From Massilia aurea (lineage in GTDB: Bacteria; Pseudomonadota; Gammaproteobacteria; Burkholderiales; Burkholderiaceae_D), in contig NZ_JACHBX010000004.1 of assembly GCF_014200505.1 (NCBI RefSeq), forward strand, positions 248,001 through 312,000: 64,000 nt of DNA, read 5' to 3'. Position 1 is the first letter of the stretch. Each line of letters begins with the position of its first letter. The position numbers and the translations under genes are program-made. The notes beneath the pieces were generated by a model. That model was not told the origin of the DNA. It ran no database searches and saw only the letters and a program-made list of their open reading frames with translations. Of the stretch, positions 51,981-59,226 are shown one piece after another.

Positions 51981-53175
51981 CCTGCTGCTGTCCAACGTGC
52001 ACCTGGCCACGATGGACAACGGCTACGGCCTGCTGCACGACGCCGCGCTGGCGATCAAGGATGGCCGCATCGCCTGGATCGGCGCGCGACATGATGCGCC
52101 GCCGGCCGCGCACGAACATGACTGCGGCGGCGCCTGGCTCACGCCCGGCCTGATCGACTGCCACACCCACATCGTCCATGGCGGCAACCGCAGCGACGAA
52201 TGGGAAGCACGCCTGAACGGCGCCACCTATGAAGACATCGCGCGTCAGGGCGGCGGCATCATGGCCACCGTGCGCGCCACGCGCGCGCTCGACATCGATG
52301 CACTCGTCGCGGCCAGCTTGCCGCGTGTAAAAGCCTTGCTGGCCGAAGGCGTGACGACGCTCGAGATCAAGTCGGGCTACGGTCTCGCGCTGGATGCCGA
52401 AGAACGCATGCTGCGCGCGGCGCGCCGCATCGGCGAGCTGCTGCCAGTGCGCGTCGTGACCACGTTCCTGGGTGCGCATGCGCTGCCGCCCGAATTCGCG
52501 GGGCGCCCGGACGACTACATCACCGACGTGTGCGACGTGATGCTGCCCGCGCTGGCGGCGCAGGGCTTAGTGGACGCAGTCGATGCGTTCTGCGAGCGCA
52601 TCGGCTTTACCAATGCGCAGACCGCGCGCGTGTTCGACAAAGCTGGCGTGCTGGGCTTGCCCGTCAAGCTGCATGCCGAGCAGTTGTCCGACCAGGGCGG
52701 CGCCGCACTCGTGGCGCGTCATGGCGGCTTGTCGGCCGATCATCTGGAACATCTGAGCGAAGAGGGCATCGCCGCGATGGCGCGCGCCGGCACGGTGGCC
52801 GTGCTGCTGCCCGGCGCCTATTACTATCTGCGCGAAACGGTCATGCCGCCGATCGCCGCTTTGCGCGCTGCCGGCGTGCCGATGGCCGTGGCCACCGACT
52901 GCAATCCCGGCACCTCACCGCTGACGTCATTGCTGCTGGCGCTGAACATGGCGTGCACGCTGTGGCGCCTCACGCCGCAAGAGGCATTGCTGGGCGTGAC
53001 CGCGCACGCGGCGCGCGCGCTGGGTTTGCAGGACGAAATCGGCACGCTCACCGTCGGCAAGCGCGCTGACCTGGCGTTATGGAATATCGCGCGGCCTGCC
53101 GATCTTGCCTACGCAATGGGTTTCAATCCCTGCCAGGCCGTCATCCATGGCGGCGTCTTGCGCACCATCGACTGA
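51973..53175 (+). CDS. hutI: Imidazolonepropionase
   Basis: HutI opens imidazolone-5-propionate to formiminoglutamate, the third step. The 400-residue zinc amidohydrolase has metal ligands His64 and His66 in [19 protein letters not shown]. It also has the substrate loop [38 protein letters not shown] and [10 protein letters not shown]. The start is ATG at 51973, inside the end of hutD; the longer open frame from 51751 is a shadow of hutD. It is the last gene of the operon. The 53176-53423 region after it holds a terminator and no gene. Confidence 0.97.
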   Translation: MTDLLLSNVHLATMDNGYGLLHDAALAIKDGRIAWIGARHDAPPAAHEHDCGGAWLTPGLIDCHTHIVHGGNRSDEWEARLNGATYEDIARQGGGIMATVRATRALDIDALVAASLPRVKALLAEGVTTLEIKSGYGLALDAEERMLRAARRIGELLPVRVVTTFLGAHALPPEFAGRPDDYITDVCDVMLPALAAQGLVDAVDAFCERIGFTNAQTARVFDKAGVLGLPVKLHAEQLSDQGGAALVARHGGLSADHLEHLSEEGIAAMARAGTVAVLLPGAYYYLRETVMPPIAALRAAGVPMAVATDCNPGTSPLTSLLLALNMACTLWRLTPQEALLGVTAHAARALGLQDEIGTLTVGKRADLALWNIARPADLAYAMGFNPCQAVIHGGVLRTID

Positions 53176-53353
53176 GTTTTTGACCGCCCGCAAGGCTGTC
53201 ATCTGCGTTTCGGAGAAGATGAATTTCACGACGTGTAAAAAAAACGGTGACGGCCGTAAGCAAATGTAAGGCTTAATCAATCGTTAAGGATCGCTGGCTA
53301 TAGTCCTTCTCGTGATTCAACTTCTCCCCTCCCCATTTGCCAAAATGGGTTTG

Positions 53354-53388
53354 CCCACGGCGCCAACGCGTCGTGGGTTTTTCTTTGT
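53354..53388 (+). terminator. Intrinsic terminator after the hut operon
   Basis: CCCACGGCG, a CCAA loop and CGCGTCGTGGG form a strong stem followed by TTTTTCTTT. It is 180 bases beyond hutI on the plus strand. A small transcript could also end here. Confidence 0.85.
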
Positions 53389-53423
53389 CGGTCGGTTTTC
53401 GCGTTAGCCGACATCAGCCGAAA

Positions 53424-53915
53424 TCAGCTGCGTTCGGCCAGCGCCGTCAGGCTCTCGCCCGTCACGCGGCAGATGCGCCACTCGGGCATCACGTCAGCGC
53501 CCATCGCCTTGTAGAAATTGATTGCAGGCTCGTTCCAGTCCAACACCGACCATTCGAAACGCCCGCAGCCGCGCTCGACCGCCAGCTGCGCCAGCCGTTG
53601 CAGCATGCGCGTGCCGATGTTCTTGCCGCGATGCGCTTGCTTAACATACAGGTCTTCGAGGTACAAACCTTTCTTGGTCAGGAAGGTCGAGAAGTTATGG
53701 AAGAACAGCGCGAAGGTGACGACCTCGCCGTTCTCTTCGCCAACGATCGCTTCGCACGATGGGTGGGTGCCGAACAGGCCTTCGTGCAGCAGCGCTTCGG
53801 TGGCCACGACCATGTGTTCGAGTTTTTCAAAGACGGCCAGTTCCACGATCATGGCGTGGATGTGGGTGACGTCGTCCGGGCGGGCAGGGCGGATGGAAAA
53901 TGGGGCAGCGGTCAT
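53424..53915 (-). CDS. GNAT family N-acetyltransferase (SSAT-like)
   Basis: A 163-residue GNAT enzyme of the diamine acetyltransferase type. Features are FSIRPARPDDVTHIHAMIVE, the core YLEDLYVKQAHRGKNIGTRM with the acetyl-CoA loop (RGKNIG), and the C-terminal VLDWNEPAINFYKAMGA. It probably acetylates a polyamine or another small amine with acetyl-CoA. It is the second gene of a pair with an EamA transporter (4-base overlap). Confidence 0.9.
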   Translation of the reverse strand: MTAAPFSIRPARPDDVTHIHAMIVELAVFEKLEHMVVATEALLHEGLFGTHPSCEAIVGEENGEVVTFALFFHNFSTFLTKKGLYLEDLYVKQAHRGKNIGTRMLQRLAQLAVERGCGRFEWSVLDWNEPAINFYKAMGADVMPEWRICRVTGESLTALAERS

Positions 53916-54850
53916 GGCGATTCGATGGGATTGTTCAGGTTAGCGGATTGGACGATTTTCGGCGCAGGCGCACGCACGGCCCAGGCCACGCTCGCCAGGC
54001 ACACGATCATGCCGAGAAATTCGAGCGCGCCGGGGCGGTAGTCTTCGAGCAGGACCGACAGCAGCACCGACAGCACGGGCGTGACGACGGTAACGTACAC
54101 GGCCTTGTTGGCGCCGATGCGGGCGATCAGCGTGAAGTAGGCGAAGAAGGCCACGACGGAGCCGAAGATCGACAGATAAAACAGGCCGGCCCAGTAGGTG
54201 CCGCTGTCGGGCAGCGTGAAGGCGTCGCCGTTCGCGAGCGACCACAGCGTCACCATCGACGCGCCCCACAGCATCGACCACGCCATCGTCAGCGGCAGGT
54301 TCGCGCACTGCTGCTTGACCTTGGTGACGACAACGCTGCCGCCCGCGCTGGCCATGGTCGCGGCCAGCGCCAGCACGACGCCGGCAATGAAGTGACCGTT
54401 GCCGCCGGCCTGGATCGCCTGCCAGGCATCGCCAATGGCGTGCCAGAACAGCAGCGCGACGCCCACCGTGGCGGCCGCGCCGCAGGTCCAGGTACGGCGG
54501 TTGATGGCGGTGCCGAAGAAGAGACGGCTCCAGATCGGCGTCCAGAACACCATCAACGCAAACATCACGGCCACCAGGCCGGAGACGACGTGCTGCTCCG
54601 CGTGGTAGGTGCAGATATACGAAATGCCGAACGTCAGGCCGCCCTGTAGCGCCATCCAGCGGTGCGTGCGCCAAGGCAGGCTCAGGCGTTCGCGGCGTGC
54701 GATGCATACGGCGAACAGGGCCGCGGCGGCGAGGAAGAAGCGGTAGGCCACCGACACCGCCGGTGCGGTGTGTCCCAGTTGCAGGGTGATGGCCCAGAAG
54801 GTCGAGCCCCAGATCAGGGACGCGATGGTAAAGAGGATGGGGGAAGACAT
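53912..54850 (-). CDS. EamA/DMT-superfamily transporter
   Basis: A 312-residue inner-membrane protein with ten predicted helices in two EamA repeats. The first (FTIASLIWGSTFWAITLQL) shows the WGS-x-F motif common in the family, and the end of repeat 2 reads TPVLSVLLSVLLEDY. It is probably a metabolite or amino-acid exporter of RhaT/YdcZ type; the substrate cannot be read. The start is the ATG at 54850, which begins exactly at the first helix; a longer frame to 54889 adds 13 residues of no known role. It overlaps the GNAT gene by 4 bases. Confidence 0.9.
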   Translation of the reverse strand: MSSPILFTIASLIWGSTFWAITLQLGHTAPAVSVAYRFFLAAAALFAVCIARRERLSLPWRTHRWMALQGGLTFGISYICTYHAEQHVVSGLVAVMFALMVFWTPIWSRLFFGTAINRRTWTCGAAATVGVALLFWHAIGDAWQAIQAGGNGHFIAGVVLALAATMASAGGSVVVTKVKQQCANLPLTMAWSMLWGASMVTLWSLANGDAFTLPDSGTYWAGLFYLSIFGSVVAFFAYFTLIARIGANKAVYVTVVTPVLSVLLSVLLEDYRPGALEFLGMIVCLASVAWAVRAPAPKIVQSANLNNPIESP

Positions 54851-54931
54851 CGCGGGAGTATAGATGGCCCGCCAAGGTCCTGTCGGCATCAGTTCATCGG
54901 CCCGCGCGGCCGATGTAGTAGAAATGCAACA

Positions 54932-55378
54932 TCACCACGCGACCCGGATGCGCCGGTACAGGATGCTCAGCACGAACAGCGGCCCGATCAGCAAGAAGCG
55001 CAGATCGTCGAAGAACGATGGCTTCTTGCCCTCGATGTGGTGGCCGACGAACTGGCCGAGCCAGGCCGCCACGAACACGCCGATCGACGTCGGCAGCACG
55101 GTCCCGTTTGGCAACATGGCCAGCAGTACCAGCATTGCGCCAGCCATCACGCCCATCCCCAGGGCGAAGGTGCGCGACAGCGTGACGTAATACGCCAGCG
55201 CCGCTGCCACCATTAGTAACGCCACGGCCGGATGGAGCGCCCACAGGATGCCCAGCAGGCTGAACACGATTGCCGGGATGCAGACGATGTGGATCAGTTC
55301 ATTGACGGGATTGCGGTGGCTTTCGCCATAGCGCGCCAGCAGGACATCGATGGCGCGGGGCGTGGATGCGGTGTACAT
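54932..55378 (-). CDS. DUF962/Mpo1-like membrane protein
   Basis: A 148-residue protein with four predicted helices. The family marks are SHRNPVNELIHIVCIPAI and LGQFVGHHIEGKKPSFFDDL. DUF962 includes yeast Mpo1, an iron-dependent dioxygenase in fatty-acid alpha-oxidation; its His residues (SHRN, LIH, GHH) are conserved here, so a similar role in lipid metabolism is possible. The start is the ATG at 55378 after AGGGAGA. The frame open upstream into the LysR gene is a shadow. Confidence 0.88.
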   Translation of the reverse strand: MYTASTPRAIDVLLARYGESHRNPVNELIHIVCIPAIVFSLLGILWALHPAVALLMVAAALAYYVTLSRTFALGMGVMAGAMLVLLAMLPNGTVLPTSIGVFVAAWLGQFVGHHIEGKKPSFFDDLRFLLIGPLFVLSILYRRIRVAW

Positions 55379-55440
55379 GGCGGCGTCTCCCTGTATTGTT
55401 GTAGGGACGATTCTACCGCCGCAATTCCCCGTTCGGCAGC

Positions 55441-56406
55441 CTATCGTGGCGGCAGCGCCGGCGTGGGCGCCGTGGTGTCGGCCGGCTGCACGCGCAGATG
55501 GGCATGGTTCGCGAACAGCTCGGCGATCCATTCGACGAATACGCGCACCTTGGCGGACAAATGGCGGTTGTGCGGATACACGACATGGACGGGAATCGGA
55601 TCGCAGCGCCAATCCGGCAGCAGCCGCACCATCTTGCCGGTAGCGAGCTGCTCGGACAAAAGATAGTCGGTCATATTGATCACGCCGAGGCCTGCCAGGC
55701 CCGCCTTGATATAGGCATTCGAGTCGTTGAGCGCGATGGCACCGGGCAGCATAACCTCGATGCGCTCGCCGTCGCGGGTGAAATCCCAGCCGCTGACCTT
55801 GCCCGACTTGGACGAGAAATAATTGACGCAGCGATGGCGCTCCAGATCGTTCGGATGCAGCGGCATGCCGAAGCGCTCGATATACGAGGGCGCTGCGCAG
55901 GTGACGAAATTGATCACGCCAACGCGGCGTGCGATCAGGTTGTTGTCGATCAGGTCGCCACCGCGCACGGCGCAATCGACGCCTTCCTCGACCAGGTCGA
56001 CCGGACGATCGGTGCTGCCCATCTCCAGCGTGATATCGGGATAGCGCGCGAAAAAATCGGGCAGGGCCGGAATCAGGATTTCGCAGGTCAGGCCCGTGGG
56101 CGCATCCACCCGCAGCCGGCCACTCGGGCTGAAGCGGTGGCGCGTGAGCGATTCTTCGGCGTCGCGCACGTCTGACAGGATCCGCACGCAGCGCTCGTAA
56201 TACGCGGCGCCGTCGGATGTCACCGACACGTGACGGGTCGTGCGGTGCAGCAGGCGCGAGGCGAGCGATGTTTCGAGCGCCTGGATCAGTGTCGATACCG
56301 TCGCCTTGGGCATTTGCAGCGTATCGGCGGCGCGCGTGAAGCTGCCCGCATCGACGACTTGCACGAACACTTCCATGGCTTGCAGCTTGTTCATCCCAGT
56401 TTTCAT
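55441..56406 (-). CDS. LysR-family transcriptional regulator
   Basis: A 321-residue LysR regulator. The N-terminal winged helix is LQAMEVFVQVVDAGSFTRAA, with QMPKATVSTLIQALE. The ligand-binding domain includes RLRVDAPTGLTCEILIPALP and GVDCAVRGGDL, of the CrgA/DsdC-like type. It diverges from the small-protein/hydrolase/RND efflux genes. A perfect inverted repeat at 56421-56442 is next to its start. The arrangement suggests control of the efflux operon, as MexT controls MexEF-OprN. An ATG at 56394 is an alternative start. Confidence 0.93.
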   Translation of the reverse strand: MKTGMNKLQAMEVFVQVVDAGSFTRAADTLQMPKATVSTLIQALETSLASRLLHRTTRHVSVTSDGAAYYERCVRILSDVRDAEESLTRHRFSPSGRLRVDAPTGLTCEILIPALPDFFARYPDITLEMGSTDRPVDLVEEGVDCAVRGGDLIDNNLIARRVGVINFVTCAAPSYIERFGMPLHPNDLERHRCVNYFSSKSGKVSGWDFTRDGERIEVMLPGAIALNDSNAYIKAGLAGLGVINMTDYLLSEQLATGKMVRLLPDWRCDPIPVHVVYPHNRHLSAKVRVFVEWIAELFANHAHLRVQPADTTAPTPALPPR

Positions 56407-56420
56407 TCGAAATTAGTGAC

Positions 56421-56442
56421 ATTGTTCAGGAATCTGAACAAT
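56421..56442. promoter_or_regulatory. Palindromic LysR-type operator
   Basis: Perfect nine-base arms ATTGTTCAG and CTGAACAAT are separated by GAAT. The site lies 15 bases from the LysR start and 93 bases before the divergent small gene, the normal place for a LysR autoregulatory and activation site. Confidence 0.75.
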
Positions 56443-56534
56443 CAATTCGGTATTGTCATCTTTATCCGATTCGGGATCAAGACTATTATGTGTGCATCGC
56501 AACAAAGTATTTACTTGAGAAGACGGAGCAGGAC

Positions 56535-56753
56535 ATGAGTATTCGAGATGGCATTTTTACCACGGTTGCAGTCACGCTTAGCGGCGTCGCGCTGGCGGGA
56601 TTGCTTTGCACGGATGCTTATTCCCGCGCCGCCGGCGCCGAAGCACGCGGTGTGCGGGCGCTGTCGATGCAGATGCAGATGAGCTGCGTAGGCGATTGCG
56701 CTGCCGTTGACGAACGCATCGTCGAACTCGAGCTCGGGCAGGTCCCGCGATGA
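56535..56753 (+). CDS. Small single-helix protein upstream of esterase-like gene
   Basis: A 72-residue protein with a ribosome site (GGAGCAGG) and a hydrophobic helix near the N-terminus (TTVAVTLSGVALAGLLC), which could be a signal anchor or a signal peptide. The rest is short and contains a Cys pair (SCVGDC) in a Met-rich region. No family is recognised. The stop overlaps the start of the esterase-like gene (ATGA), so the two are translated together. It is divergent from LysR. Confidence 0.65.
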   Translation: MSIRDGIFTTVAVTLSGVALAGLLCTDAYSRAAGAEARGVRALSMQMQMSCVGDCAAVDERIVELELGQVPR

Positions 56754-57595
56754 ACGCCGTGGGCGACATGCCGGAGCGCGCGCTGAAAGTACGCGACCTC
56801 GAGGTCGCGGGCGCCACCGGCCCGCTGCCGGCGCGCCTCTACGCCGCCGGCCCGGCCGCCAAGCGCGACATGCTGGTCGTGTTCTACCACGGCGGCGGCT
56901 TCGACAGCGGCGACCTCGATGAGGCGGACGACTTCCTGCGCTCGCTGGCCGAATGCGATCACCTGCCGCTGGTGCTGGCGCCGAGCTACACGCTGGCCAC
57001 GGTCAGCCCGTTTCCGGCCGCCGTCGAGGATGCGCATGCAGTGCTGCAGTGGGCCAAGAAGAACAAGACCAAGCTTGGCTGGAACGGCAAGCTACTGGTG
57101 ACGGCCGGCATCGAAGCCGGCGCCAACCTGGCGGCCGTGTGCGCGCTGATGTCGCGTGATCGTGGTGGTCCGGCACTCGCTGGCCAGATCCTGGTCATGC
57201 CGATGCTCGATCCGGCCCTGAGCACCGGTTCGATGCGTCAGCTCACGCAATGCTCCGACCGCGAAAAGGCCGCCACGATCTGCGCCGAAGCCTATCGCGG
57301 CTACTTGCCCCATGCGGCCGACCGCTCGCATCCGTACGCGGCGCCGCTGCATTCGAGCCGGCTGAAGAACCTGGCGCCGGCACTGATCCTGTCGGCCGAA
57401 GACGATCCGCTGCGCGACGAAGCCGAGCTGTATGGCGCAAAACTGATCAATGCGGGCATCTGCACCACGGTGCGGCGCATGGCGCCCGCCGATTTGCAAG
57501 ACCCCAACGGCCGCAATGAGTGCGCCTGCAAATGGCAGGCGATGGGCGAGATTGCCAACTTCCTGGCGCGGCTGGAGGGGCGGCAGGGGGCTTGA
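56750..57595 (+). CDS. HSL-type alpha/beta hydrolase lacking catalytic residues
   Basis: A 281-residue protein with the oxyanion-hole motif YHGGGF (46-51) of the hormone-sensitive-lipase family. The nucleophile elbow, normally GDSAGG, reads GIEAGA: Glu122 takes the place of Ser. An Asp region remains (ILSAEDDPLRDEAELYG), but the usual His near the end is missing (RRMAPADLQDPNG). As an esterase it is probably inactive and may be a binding or regulatory protein. It overlaps the small gene by 4 bases and lies 431 bases before the RND efflux genes, in the same direction. Confidence 0.82.
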   Translation: MNAVGDMPERALKVRDLEVAGATGPLPARLYAAGPAAKRDMLVVFYHGGGFDSGDLDEADDFLRSLAECDHLPLVLAPSYTLATVSPFPAAVEDAHAVLQWAKKNKTKLGWNGKLLVTAGIEAGANLAAVCALMSRDRGGPALAGQILVMPMLDPALSTGSMRQLTQCSDREKAATICAEAYRGYLPHAADRSHPYAAPLHSSRLKNLAPALILSAEDDPLRDEAELYGAKLINAGICTTVRRMAPADLQDPNGRNECACKWQAMGEIANFLARLEGRQGA

Positions 57596-57633
57596 CCCGG
57601 TCGGGTTGTTCCGATTACGTCATCACAACAATG

Positions 57634-57750
57634 ACGTAGGGTGGGCGGGTTTCCCGCCCACGCGTCCAACGAACGATGGCGTGCCATAACCAGATGAGTT
57701 TGAACGCGTGGACGGCGTAGCCGACTGCGCGTCCCGGTCCACCCTACGTA
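57634..57750. repeat. TAGGGTGG-family repeat pair in inverted orientation
   Basis: A copy at 57634-57672 (GTAGGGTGGGCGGG, hairpin, CCCGCCCACGCGTCCAAC) is followed by an inverted copy at 57702-57750 ending GGTCCACCCTACGT. Together they form a 117-base near-palindrome that fills most of the gap after the hydrolase. Confidence 0.8.
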
Positions 57751-57795
57751 CAGCCAGCACGGTAAGTAATAGTCAATCACAATAAGGAAGTGCTA

Positions 57796-57837
57796 ATGAA
57801 TAACAGCGCCCAGTCGCAGCACCTGCCTTGCCGATAA
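57796..57837 (+). CDS. Possible 13-codon leader peptide upstream of efflux operon
   Basis: A short frame (MNNSAQSQHLPCR) has a good ribosome site (AAGGAAG) seven bases upstream. Its first three residues copy the start of the adaptor gene (MNN). It could be a translated leader or just a chance frame. Nothing else is visible between 57838 and 58026. Confidence 0.3.
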   Translation: MNNSAQSQHLPCR

Positions 57838-58026
57838 CACACGGCCACCCGCCGGCATAAGCCACCGGCTCTACATCAGCTAACAGAAATTTTTCCACGC
57901 CCCGGCGCGGAAGGGGATTCGTTTTGCCTGCGTTTCGTCTGGCCGACATGCCAGCGACGCGGGACGGGGTTCTATTGTCTTTTTTTTCATCGTCGTATTT
58001 CATCGTTCTTAATAAAAGGGTTAATC

Positions 58027-59220
58027 ATGAATAACCAATCAGGGATGGGCAAACTGCGCGTCATCATCGCCGCGCTGGCAATCGCAGGTCTCGCCGGCGC
58101 CGGTCTCACCGGCTGCGCGGACGCCACCAGCGACGACGCACCGGCAGCAGCAGCGCCAAGTGCGCCGCCAGTCACGAGCGCGGTCGTCATTCAGCGCGCC
58201 GTGACGGAAACGCAGGAATTCTCGGGTCGTCTGGAAGCGATCGAAGTCGTTGCAATCCGCCCCCGCGTGTCGGGCTACATCACGGCCGTGAACTTCAAGC
58301 CGGGCGCCGAAGTGAAAAAGGGCGAGGTCCTGTTCGTGATCGATCCACGGCCGTATCAGGCCGAAGCCGACCGCACCAAGGCCGTCGCCGCTGCGGCGCA
58401 GGCACGCGCCGACCTGGCGCGCCTGGAATTGCAGCGCGCCGAGCGCCTGCTGGCCGACAAGGCCATCGCCCAGCGCGAGTTCGACGAACGTTCGGCCGGC
58501 CAGAAAGAACTGGATGCGAGCGTGCGCGCCGCCCAGGCCGAGCACGAAACGGCGCGCCTGAACCTGGCCTATACCCGCGTCACGTCGCCGATCGACGGCC
58601 GCGTGTCGAAGGCTGAAATCACCCTGGGCAACCTGGTGGACGCCACCGCGGTCCTGACCTCGGTGGTCTCGCTCGAACGCATCTACGCCAGCTTCGATGG
58701 CGATGAATCCACCTACCTGCGCGTCTCGCGCCGCACCAACGCCGGCCAGCCGGTGGACGTGAAGGTGGGCCTGGCCGGCGAAGAAGGTTTCCCGCACAGC
58801 GGCAAGCTCGAATTCGTCGACAACCAGCTCGACAGCCGCAGCGGCAGCGTGCGCATGCGCGCCACGCTGGCCAACACCGACCGCGCGCTGGCGCCGGGCC
58901 TCTTTGCCCGCGTGCAGATCGCCGGCGGTGCACCGACCCCGCAGATCCTGATCGTCGACCGCGCCATCAACACCGACCAGGACCGCAAGTTCGTCTACGT
59001 CGTCGACAAGGACGGCAAGGCCGAATACCGCAGCGTCAAACTGGGCCCGCTGGACGACGGTTTACGCATCGTGCGCGAAGGCCTGAAACCAGGCGAAAAG
59101 ATCGTCGTGAACGGCCTGCAGCGCGTGCGTCCGGGCGCGCCGATCGCCGCGCAGGTCGTGCCGATGGTGGCCACCGCAGCACCGGCAGCGGCCACCCCAG
59201 CGGCTGCAACGGGAGCATAA
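58027..59220 (+). CDS. RND efflux periplasmic adaptor (MexE/AcrA-like) lipoprotein
   Basis: A 397-residue membrane fusion protein. The signal sequence ends in the lipobox LTGC, with lipidated Cys30. Lipoyl halves flank a helical hairpin of about 60 residues (IRPRVSGYITAVNFKPGAEV, coiled coil 115-175, ARLNLAYTRVTSPIDGRVSK), and beta-barrel and membrane-proximal domains follow. It joins the inner-membrane pump to the outer-membrane channel. The sequence is close in style to MexE. It is 6 bases before the pump gene, and an Ala/Pro-rich tail ends the chain. Confidence 0.95.
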   Translation: MNNQSGMGKLRVIIAALAIAGLAGAGLTGCADATSDDAPAAAAPSAPPVTSAVVIQRAVTETQEFSGRLEAIEVVAIRPRVSGYITAVNFKPGAEVKKGEVLFVIDPRPYQAEADRTKAVAAAAQARADLARLELQRAERLLADKAIAQREFDERSAGQKELDASVRAAQAEHETARLNLAYTRVTSPIDGRVSKAEITLGNLVDATAVLTSVVSLERIYASFDGDESTYLRVSRRTNAGQPVDVKVGLAGEEGFPHSGKLEFVDNQLDSRSGSVRMRATLANTDRALAPGLFARVQIAGGAPTPQILIVDRAINTDQDRKFVYVVDKDGKAEYRSVKLGPLDDGLRIVREGLKPGEKIVVNGLQRVRPGAPIAAQVVPMVATAAPAAATPAAATGA

Positions 59221-59226
59221 GTCACC

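Noticed and set aside
54932..56422. 496-codon minus-strand frame as one protein
   Set aside because: Only the last 148 codons (DUF962) are real; the first part is an out-of-frame reading of the LysR gene.
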